Shown: piece after piece, positions 13,201 through 23,600 of the stretch
Position numbering within the stretch: position 1 is the stretch's first letter
How the letters are laid out: each line of letters starts with the position of its first letter
Assembly (NCBI RefSeq): GCF_001949145.1
Contig: NW_019091380.1
Coordinates: 1,281,703-1,345,702, forward strand
Length of the DNA stretch: 64,000 nt
Direction of reading: 5' to 3'
From: Acanthaster planci
Taxonomy: Eukaryota; Echinodermata; Asteroidea; Valvatida; Acanthasteridae
Notes under the pieces: model-generated
The model's database searches: none
Told to the model about the DNA's origin: nothing
The model's input: only the letters and a program-made list of their open reading frames with translations
Made by a program: the position numbers and the translations under genes

Positions 13201-15600
13201 AGGGATATTTTTCATTCTTGGGAAAATTTTTCATTCTTTGGAGCCCTGGATAGAGATGCTCTTCCCATCTGCATGAAGAAGTTTATTGCTAGAATCAAGG
13301 CTGACTACACAAAAGTACAACTAATTCAAAGAAGAATTTCAACTAAACAATAAAGACAGACATATAAGTGCCAAACACTGTAGACCTCTGTTGTGATGCG
13401 GCCAGGTTTGTCTTGTAGACCCATTGGCCATTGTAATACAACTTCTTATATTGATAAATAGGAAAAGACAATTTTTTACCTTCAGCCTCAGTTTGGTTAC
13501 ATTGCTTTGAATGGTATTTTAGAGAGATGGCTGCTCCATGATAGGGTCTTTTATACACCTTTCCTTCAAGTTGATGTTGATATTGCCTGTTTCAGATCCG
13601 TTAACAAGAAAAACCTTTCCTTCAGAAAAAATGGCTTCTGCAAACTCAATGTTGAATTAAAAGCATGGGAAGCCATCTTGTCTTTGTTGACATTTCCGGC
13701 TTTGAGTGTATAGCTTCAAGGAAGGATTATCCCACATTTTTTAATCCGGGCATGCAGATTCCTGACAAGCCATGGGAGTGCGGTGGCAATCTTTTCCAGC
13801 AGGTTACCCGATCCAGACCCACTGTCGTCTTCGTACTCCCCATCGAACCATCCTCGTACCCAGGGGACGTTGCCTTGGTGACCCTGGCAGTTCGAGGTTC
13901 ATTCACCGATCACGACATAGATTCTTCCTGTAATGATCGGTTACAGCTAGACAGGCGCATCAAATGACAAACCGTGGAAATAATTAGTACACACATTCGT
14001 ATTAGTGGAACACTGAACGGGTGTGGTTCACACTGGGGGCATAGTATCAACAAAAGGGCAAAGGTCAATAATAAGATGTAAAGTTCACATCAAGTTCTCT
14101 GTATATTATCGTCGGCAAGGGCGTAACTGTGGCGATGTGCGTGTATGTTTGAACAACAGTTAACATATTTAAAGTAAAAAATAAGTTCCCCTGGCTTATT
14201 CGAATTTTCCACTCATTGGAGGTTTCTGGAAGGGTGGACTTCATCATTATTCATAACTCAGATCTACGCCCTTGCAATGCTCAAGTGTATCTATCAGCCA
14301 ACGAACTATGGCAGGTAGAGTATAAAATCGCAAACAACACATATCAAAGCAAATAAAAACCAAAACCAAATTTGAAAACGCAAAAAAGTTTACCCAACCA
14401 AACAGCGCCTTCCTTTCGTGTCCGCCATAGTTCAATTAGACTTATTTCTATGGTAAAAGTGATAGATTGTAATGGAAAATAGTGTTCTCATTGAACATTT
14501 CCTGCTGTAACGTTTTCAAATCAAACGACATCAAAGCGGGAGCTGTCTGAATACTTTTGAAAACAAAACTCGATATTACATAAGAATTTTTCAGTAGATA
14601 TTTTCGCAAAGGAAAAAGACACCATTCGTCCCCACAAGTCGTGTCTGTTACAATATGTGGTTTATTTCGGTAATATAATTTAAAAACGACCTGAAAAGAC
14701 CTGCATAGAATAAAGTCAAATCAATTCGATGAATCCTCACTGCACAAATGTTAAAACGTCAAGTGCAACCCCAGGGCAAACAATGGTTTGGCCACACAAG
14801 CGCTGTGATACGGTTCAGGCTGCAGACATTATATTTTTCCAGAGAATCAACTCTATCTTTATATCAGATCTCAGTAAGACTTACTGCAATATACCCAGAA
14901 GGGCATCTTAATTTATGATAACAAAAACATATAATCAAGCCATCGTATGTCGATGTTCTTCGATACCGCGTGGCACTATATTCGTTTGCAGCCGTTCGGC
15001 CCATTTCACAGGTTCATGCAAAACCGTGTTGCCTGCTCCGGTGGTTCCTAGTATAGAACACACACACAGTCCTCGCAGAAAGCTAATCATCCACTTTCTT
15101 ATCCTCCACACAACCCCGAAATCTCACAAGTACGCAGGTTCTCGGCTGCATGCAACTGCAATAAACTGCTCTTGACTGAGGCACATTCACATTCACAGCA
15201 TTACGAAGGGATGCATATGCCGTATTCAAGTCTTACAAAAGGTAAAATCTGAAGTGACTTTTTTTTTAAGTGGAGTACAGGAATGTGCTAATTAAAAAAC
15301 AGTGTTTCTTCTCTTCGTTTAAAAGACAAAACCATTTCAACAAATAAATATTGCAAATTAATCAAGCGTTACCCTCGTCCCTTTCATACCTAGTAATCGT
15401 AAAAATGTATGCTTTAACTTGCATCCAAAGAATTCTAAAATTTGATTTTAATCATCCGGTTTACAACATGATGCAATATTTTTCTTAACACAATAGTGTT
15501 CTATCAGTCGAGAGAATCGATAAAAAGGTGTCATATTCACAAGGAATTCATGCTATCATTAAAATATACTTGTGCTTATCTTACAGTTTCTAAATCGTAT
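10206..15600. other. Intergenic sequence, no gene recognised
   Basis: AT-rich. It contains G-runs near 10882 and 13128 and the coding-like block at 13.7 kb. No supported exon. Confidence 0.6.
13665..13967. other. Coding-like block of unknown identity (either strand)
   Basis: GC-richer than its surroundings. The plus frame reads KPWECGGNLFQQVTRSRPTV and then PSSYPGDVALVTLAVRGSFT. The minus frame reads WVRGWFDGEYEDDSGSGSGN then LLEKIATALPWLVRNL. Neither frame has convincing splice sites or a recognised family. It may be part of a dispersed repeat or a lone exon. Confidence 0.2.
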
Positions 15601-15683
15601 TTGATATGAACAAAGTAGAAGTCCTATTTTACAATTTAATGGGAGAATTAACCCTGGAAGCTCTGAAACCACGTATACATGTT

Positions 15684-15707
15684 AATTGAAAAACGGCTTT
15701 TTCAATT
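15684..15707. repeat. Perfect 10-bp hairpin with CGGC tetraloop downstream of the TRPC4/5 stop
   Basis: AATTGAAAAA (15684-15693), CGGC, TTTTTCAATT (15698-15707). It is about 750 nt downstream of the stop codon in gene orientation, next to ATTAAA-type hexamers, so it could lie in the 3' UTR. Confidence 0.85.
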
Positions 15708-16458
15708 TCTCTGACAATTTTAATTATTTTGTATATATATTTACACAGCCGTGGGTGACATTTGCAAATAAATCTAAGAATAATATATATGTTGTGACAG
15801 GTGCAACAATAAATACTGGAAATGATGAAAGAACTTCAAAATGTCAACGAATGGAACTCTTTTAAAAGGCACGCGCACCAACAAAGTACTTCTCTTTGTG
15901 TCCTCCTGCTCACATTCGCTCCAATAAAATGATTTGACTCCACAAGTCCTAAAACAGGTGCTTTTATGTACTTTTTTTCTTAACACACTCCGCACAAATA
16001 CGAATGAAAAAGTCTGTAAAATACACTCCACTCGTAATGTTTCTTCTGCTAGTTATATAACCATTGTTCTCTGGTTTTTGGAGTGTTTGCCCCTTTGATT
16101 AATTTCTGTATTCTGTGTGTCTGTTTTCGAGGGACTAAATGCCAATTGCCATTTCTAGATTTCCAAAAATCTACAAGGGAATTATCAAAATTCAAACAAT
16201 GAAACCACGGCCGACTGTATCAGGCTTTTGTAATAAACGAGAGATCCTTCGGATCAGTGCCAATATTCGGGCGTAAAAGCTAGGTCAACATGCAAAAAAA
16301 AAATTAATTAATTTCTCTGAGACTTTGGGAAATGGTAACGAAAGTGGTGCAGGTTTGACTTGGTGCAAAACTCTATGCACAGTTATGTATTTTTGGGCCT
16401 CTGGTAGAGTGAAATCCATGCACTAAGGTGTGATTTGAAAAGCGGACCCACGTAAGCC

Positions 16459-17601
16459 TCACGGCTTGAAACCATTGTACTGAAATTTGGTCATTTCAAC
16501 GTCCTCCCCTTCCTTTGGGGCAGGCGGGCTGCTCCATAGGAATGAGGTTCGCTTCGGCGGCCACTTTTTTTGCTTGGCCTTTGGTCTTAGGGCCACGTTC
16601 ATTCCAGTACTGACATCCACATCGTCATCGGGGTCACTGGGGCTGTCCGAGTCTCGTACAACGGCGGCGGTGCCTCCTGCTTCCGCATCCACCGAATCCT
16701 GGGACTGGAAGCTATTGTTTGGGGATGCAATACCAGAGGTGCTCTGGGAGTCGCCACTGTTATTTTGCTGGGTCGGGGAGCGCACGACCCCGTCCACTCC
16801 GCTCTCATCTAAGTGGAGAGCTCCATTGTCGTGGCCACTGTGCCCAGCAAAACTCTTCACTCGCCGCGCCAGCTCTTTGGTACCCTTCACCAAGGGCTCG
16901 TCTGATTCGTCCTCGCTAGAGGTGCTTTTATTCCCGTTGGAGCCGGGCTCTATCAGGCTCTCCTTCATGACCTCCATCTCCATTTCCTCGTCGTTCATGT
17001 CCACCGAGACTTGGCTGACCAGCCTCCGAGGCGAGCCGGCCAGGGGCTCCCCCGGGTTCTCGTCCAGCGTTTCGTGGAGGGCACTGGTGGAGCTCGCCTG
17101 GCCCATCAAGTCCCTCAGCCGGCGCTTCCGCGACGATCGCTTCATCTCATTCACGGCGCTCACCACGTTCTTGACGTTCTTCACCTTGAGGAAATCGGGG
17201 AGCGAGTAGTCCTCCTCCTGGATCGGGTCACACTTAAGCGGTACGTGCAGGGTCTCTCGGTGCTGCGGGCTCCGTTTGTTCTTCTTGCCCTTTCTGAGCA
17301 AGTAGGAAGGTACCCTCTCCAGCTGGGGTGAGCCACTGGACATGGAAGACATCGAGGTGGTGGAGATACTAGCACCTATACTCCCGATGGACATGGCTTT
17401 CTTCTTGACACTCCCATCTCCATTCCTGTCGTTGGGACCGACCTTCTGTTGCCCACCACCTTTAAGAATCTCCAGCATTTCGTAGCGGAAGGCCGAGATA
17501 TCTTGCTTAATCTCATTGAGATCGTCTTCACTGACTCCTTCGGCCCGCTCACCTCGGCGGCTGTTGTTCAGGTATCGCTTGATGAGGTTCTTAATGACTT
17601 T
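16459..17601 (-). CDS. TRPC4/5: TRPC4/5 coding exon 10: CaM/IP3R-binding-type segment and long low-complexity tail, with stop
   Basis: Residues 717-1096 plus TGA at 16459-16461. It opens [11 protein letters not shown] and [20 protein letters not shown], equivalent to the conserved TRPC proximal C-terminal helix. About 330 residues follow that are rich in Ser, Asp, Glu and basic clusters, including a basic [14 protein letters not shown] patch, acidic NDEEMEMEV and Ser/Gly/Asp stretches. It ends FQYNGFKP, with none of the TTRL-type PDZ ligand of vertebrate TRPC4/5. The acceptor is cttgacag|AAA. Long antisense open frames across this exon are composition shadows. Confidence 0.94.
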   Translation of the reverse strand, partial: KVIKNLIKRYLNNSRRGERAEGVSEDDLNEIKQDISAFRYEMLEILKGGGQQKVGPNDRNGDGSVKKKAMSIGSIGASISTTSMSSMSSGSPQLERVPSYLLRKGKKNKRSPQHRETLHVPLKCDPIQEEDYSLPDFLKVKNVKNVVSAVNEMKRSSRKRRLRDLMGQASSTSALHETLDENPGEPLAGSPRRLVSQVSVDMNDEEMEMEVMKESLIEPGSNGNKSTSSEDESDEPLVKGTKELARRVKSFAGHSGHDNGALHLDESGVDGVVRSPTQQNNSGDSQSTSGIASPNNSFQSQDSVDAEAGGTAAVVRDSDSPSDPDDDVDVSTGMNVALRPKAKQKKWPPKRTSFLWSSPPAPKEGEDVEMTKFQYNGFKP

Positions 17602-20600
17602 CTGTCAAGAGAAGGACAGAAAAAAACAGCTTTGAATTACACGAATTTGGTATTGAAGGGAAGCGGCACAATGGGGCCCCTTCCTCTTTCACAATTCTGT
17701 TCCAATCAATAAAACATCATTTGAAAATCAATCTACATTGCTCAAAAAGTGTTTTCATTTTTATTTCAATGAGAACACATCTAGACAAACAAACAATGAA
17801 AGAACTAGACGCCACTCATTGCTTGGAAAAATGACAAGAAAAAAGTGGTCCTTAACATTTTTGGAGTGGTGTAATTATGCTTGTCCGTTGAATCCAATTC
17901 AACAAATGAAGTAGAACTCTAATCAGTGCAACTGCTCTAGACATCTTAATTTATGCACCTTTGCCATCAATCTTCAGTACATCTAACAAAATCGAGTCCC
18001 CACGATATTTTTTAAATGCTTTAAACAAATAAGATTTTGGGAACACTTCAAAACAGTAAGAAAGAATTCTAGAAATGTTGTAAGTCGATTTTCATTGTCT
18101 GCATACAGATCTGTTGACAAATGTCTCCAATATTGTTCTTACTTGGTACTCCTCATCATTGAGTCTTCGTCTCTGCGCTAAATTCAGCTGAAATGGAAAC
18201 ATACGAGTTTCTCTATAACATTATTTGAAGGTAGGTACGAGGGTTTCGACAGTGCCACATTAAGACAAGATACAACCCAAATCGTCAGGCAACAGCAACA
18301 GCATATAAATCTCATTCGATTCCAGGATATCAGCTTAGGTCAGATGTATCCCTCCAGATTTCTAAATTTTCAAATAATTCCATAATCAGCAAAAGTATCC
18401 CCTCAGACAGGGAGTAGGCCCTATAACCCAGATGCATAATTTCATTGAAGCTCCCTTGTTTAATCTGGAAGTCTTCCATTTCCTATGCTCAGCTTTACGC
18501 CACAAGAGAACAGAGATCCAGGGAGGGAGGACAGGGCACATGATTATTATGTTTTGTTTTGGTACGAGGAACATTCATGGTTGAGGGCTAGACAGCAGTG
18601 CAGTGATTTTAATATCCAACGCTATCTTTCATTGATTTACTTCAAGCACCAGTCGAGGGACTACTTTCCAAACTTATGTGGAATACCAGAAAGTGCTTTG
18701 TGGCCCATAGACACTTCGACCGGAATGCGGATGACCCGTTGTGTGCCAAGGCGCACGGCTTGTATATGGCATCCAAGTCCCTTCAGTATCTCTATTTTCC
18801 ACCGACCTAGGGGGATTCTTCACAGAGCCCGTACCATCCAAGATCCCCAGCTTAGTACTCCTCATACCTTAGTAACGTTCCTGTTCTCTGTGTTTGGCTT
18901 CACTTTCTTCTTGCAGGTAAGTCTGTAGATTTTGCGGGCGATGTAGTAGAAACTTTTCGGGGAGGGGATGATGTTGAACGGCACAGGAAGCGTTTCTCCC
19001 TCATCAAAGTAGCTCATCCACAGTTTGGACCGGGCAAACTTCCACTCCATGTCGGATTGCGTCTGTTTGCAAAACAAAAAAAGCAACTCTTGAATTTTGA
19101 ATATGAACAGAACTCCGAGTACAAGTCAGTGTGATCTGACCCAGTTTCAGAATGACAGCTCTTTTTCTCATGGAGTGGGGCGGCAGTTGCAGAGGCAAAA
19201 AGGACAATATTGAGAAGCTTTCAGAAACCTCAAGAATCGCAGTAGTTGGTGACAACTTTCGTCGACATGCTCGATGTCTTCATTTTGCTACAATAAACTC
19301 ACATTTTTGTTTGATTAAAAATGCCATGTAAACTTATCAACTCGGCTGCAACACAGCCAAGTGCTCCGATCATTTAAGCCACCTACCTGTATCTTCTGGA
19401 ACGAGTCGTTCATCATAGCTATCAGCAGGTTGAGTAAGACCACGATAGTGATGATGCAATAGACACCAAACATGGTGGCCCCAATGAATTCGGTCACGTT
19501 GTGGCCAAACTCCGTCTTCACCTTAGTGTTGGACAGATCGGTCAGGCCAAAAATGGCCCAGATCAGCGCCTGCAATGTCTGGAAGACACTACAAAAAAAG
19601 AGGACGGAAAAAAGAGAAGGTTATTGAGTGTGGCAAAAAAAGATGCCTCAGAAAGCTCAACTGTGATCAGAGGCCCCCCATTTATATCCAAACGGCCCCC
19701 CCCCAGATTACAAGGTGTTACAAATTTGGTATCAATGCTAAATGTCTCGAAATAAACCCTATTGCAAAGACACATTGGATTGGGAAGGGGCTACGCCCTT
19801 ATCTAAACTATAAGTTCACAATTGTCACGCAAAAAAGTTAGCATAAATACAACTGAACACCTTCCCAGCAAAAGCAAGACAAATTTCCAACGACACGCAT
19901 GTACACGCACACTGCTTAGCTTTAACAGCCTGAGAAATACTACATAAACACTACAAATGTATTTTCTCTAGATCGGTTCTGGTAGATTTTGTTAGAATAC
20001 TAGTAAATGTAAACTGCACAGGTATTTCTAATAGAGTTTGAAAACTTTGTTCCCGTCTCATGAGCTGAGGCAGGTTACATGATTATTTCAGTGTTATCAT
20101 TGACCTATCCGGTTGCACTGTCTTACTCTGTGAAAGCATTATTGGGCTCTGGACACGCAACCCCGAAGCACATGCCCGGATCTATCTCTTCCTGATACAC
20201 CCAGTAAAGCTGGTTCAGGCCGGCCGCGAAGGAGAAGAGGACCAGCGCCATCAGGAAGAGAAATTTGACAATGTCCTCCACCATCCGGCCCAGGGAGATC
20301 TGCAGAGGGCCTAGTTGGGAATTGGCAGTAAAGAAGTAGACGACCCGCAACATGCTGCATGCAAAATCACATGGAAATAGTTTTCTTTTCAATGCAAAGT
20401 CTGTAGCTGTGTAACGACATTGGTTACTCGACGATAACAGGCCCAATTTCAAAGAAGTGCTTTCTAGTTAGCACGAAACTTGTGCTTACTTGAGAAGAAA
20501 ATAACGCTAATACTTAAAGGTTGAGTCCGTCATTTATCATTTAGGCATTATGTTCCTTTCGAGCAACAAAATTACTCGAGTTCTAAAGTACGGTGCCTAA

Positions 20601-23600
20601 GAACAAACCTCATGATATTTCATCCCCGTCAATACTGTATATTCCGAGAAAAAAAATGTTTGTTTTACAATCAAAAGTTGCGGAGTCATGTCCTGAATTG
20701 GGCCTGAATTCAGTATTTGGGACACGTTCTCACGTTCATTCAAATGCAGGTACGTGATGTCACGCACTGAAACGAAGAAAATTTGTAACTGCGTGTGTCT
20801 GATGTGACGAATAGCCACATTTTATTGTTTTCTTTAAAATGACAGCTTGCCAGCGAGAATAATTTCACAGAGAGGTCAGGCCCGTAATCATTTTTAAACC
20901 AAGAATGCTTCCAACAAGAAGTTCATCAGTTATTGTTTGGGTACACTGCGCATGACAAACAATACCTTTCAGCTTGAGTTTGTTTTTGCTCATATTACCT
21001 AAGAGTCTCCGTGAAACAGACAGGGACTCTCTCAACACCCCAAATTGGGTGTTAAGCAGTGTTACAACACCAGGCTCTGATAGGATTGCAGCCTGGTAGG
21101 AATTCTACCTACCTAAAAATATTTGCCACAGCAAACGTTGCCTCAGCCATGAGCGTGGGGTCCCACCGGTCCCAGTACTGACGTTTGAGGTCAATGTCCC
21201 CGTGGTTTTCATTTCCCATCACCCGTAACTGCGAAGGGATGACAATATGACGATTGTTAAAATAAGGAATCGGCTGGAATAAGGCCTCAAGGATTCAAAC
21301 ACACCCATTTTTTTCTGAAACGGTTTTCTGAACCTACGTGCTCACAGGGAGACGCCCTGTATTGATTTGCGACGGTTTTTATCGCATAGACTGACGCCCC
21401 AGGTGTGCTAGTTATTTTACAGAAAGTGACGATGTTAAACACCAGTGGAAGTTATGAGACAAGTCAGGTTCAGGCTTTTAAAAAAGTGCAGAAATGTAAG
21501 ACGGCATTGCAGCCTGGCAACCTGGCTACCATCTTGATTTCAACTGGGGGACACATTTTGACAAGTCCAAGAAATGTGGCATCTGACAAGATTTCCAGAG
21601 TGAGTTGATCCGGGATCTAAATCATCATTCAGACAAAAGATTGTCAGTCTGGAAACTTAGCGTGCACCATCTGGTCCCGTATCACAAACCTCTCTCTCTA
21701 CAAAAGAGAGAGTACATTGCTAAATCTCGCAGCGTGACAAGGGTTTCTTTTCTGTGTCACTCTTCCAAAACTACGAATTACTACTTACATTAACATATGC
21801 AGTTATCCGAAGCCCGATGACAGTTATGTACAAGGTGTTGGTGACGAAATCAAGCGAGTTCCACCAGTCACGTTGGTACTGCTTGAAACCCATGTCCCAT
21901 AACTGTTTCACTTCTGCCCAAAGATAACCTGGAATAAAATTAACGGCAAGCAGAACAAATCAGTCACGCAGAAAGGGGAAACGGAGAAATGGTACAAGTC
22001 ACTTTTCAGCAGAAACAAGGCTTGTTGACAACACGCAAATCGTACTTCGAGACTTGTAAAGATACAAATATACTGGTTTCCAGTAAACACGGGCGACCAA
22101 TGCAATTAAAAAGACGCAACCCCGAATTCGGTACTTTGTTACAACATTCTGCATAGCAACAGACAACGACGCACGTTGTTTCAACTTAAGTCAAGAGACT
22201 TGGGGGAACGGGAAACATCACAAAGAATTTCAGACCGAGGAAGAACAAAACAATTATTGACGTCTGCAATGTGCGAATGATGTCACTGAAACCCCCTATG
22301 ACAAATAGCACCCTTGGCTTTGTCGGGGGTGTTAAAACATCATATCCAATATCGCAGCACTCAGTAACGGTTAATTACGATGCCTCAAATGACACGATTT
22401 CACTGATCATTCTTTCAAGAAAGTTGGTCAGAGTGGCCAAAATGAATGCTCTACCTTTTCCAGCTGGTGAACTGTCTTTCTCAAATCCCCTCATCCTAAA
22501 CACGCTTTAAATCTTGGCAGTGTGACAAGAAAGGTTTGGCGTTCTGTTTCATACGGCTTTGTATTAAGCACAAGCACCACATGGACTTACCTAATACCCA
22601 CAAGATGATTAAGATTTCAATGTCAGACGGGGGCGGGGCTCGTTCGTTGACCCGCTTATTGGGCTTCTGGCCGGCCAAGTCCGGTAGCGAAGCCATGAGA
22701 AGCAGGACCAGGAACACGAGGTAGGAGGCACTGTGGCACATGAACTTGAGGAAGGGAAGACGAAGAATCTTGCCCAGGCGGGTCCGGGGCGCCAAGAGGT
22801 ACATCAAGGACAGCAGCGGGAAGGACAGGCCCAACGAAGAAACTGATGAGGAGCTTCACCGTGAAGTGCTGGCGCCGCCAACCCGGGAGGCCCTGGTACC
22901 ATACCTCGGCGATCAGCTGCTGGCAGTTGGGATGAGCTACAAACTGCGAGGAGACGAGAACAGAACAGAAGTCAACATCCAGGCAAGAGGTCGTCACACA
23001 TTACATTAGGGAATTTCTACATATTAGGGAATCTGCAAGCACCAACACACAGTCTTCAAGGCCAATCAGCACACAAACTTGGTCTTGTTAAAAAGGTAAA
23101 TACACCTTTTCTTTGCACATTTTACTTACCACAGAAACAAATGCATAAATGTAGAGATAATGTAGTTTTCGTAATCTTCAGAACTTTGACTAAAAAGCTT
23201 GAACAAAGCAAACAACTTGCAGTAAATATTCTTTGCTATGACAGCTCCTGGTGACATGAAGTACCGTTTCTGTGATATATATATTTCCAAGTTTCAAGAA
23301 CCTCATATCTCGTTATTTTTACGAGGTATGAGGTTCATGAGGTACACAATCGTGTCTTATAAAATAAACTTCATTGTTGTCAAATCACAATGAACCGGTG
23401 AACATAACTTGCATCGTAGGCTCGAGGGCTCAGATTCTGTTGCCAATTTGATCTCGTGAAAGATTTTGAAAAAGTAAATCTCTTAAGAACGAATGTTTCT
23501 GAACAATTAAAGATCTCATAGAAATAAGCATTTATCAAAAAAAAAAATTTCCAAAAACAAACTTGGGAAAATGTATCTCTTAAACCAAGTGCTTGAAAAC

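Noticed and set aside
12925-13215. 96-codon minus frame ending in …FVFGVPGEMCAITSD
   Set aside because: Looks mildly coding but contains a long G-run and no family motif or splice context; insufficient to call.
16487-17209. 240-codon open frame on the plus strand
   Set aside because: Antisense shadow of TRPC4/5 exon 10; the minus frame aligns with a known family and this frame is Ser/Thr-rich composition reflection.
22656-22834. The literal downstream reading of exon 3 as an alternative C terminus
   Set aside because: It loses all similarity exactly where the adjacent frame resumes the channel sequence, so it is better explained by the surplus base.
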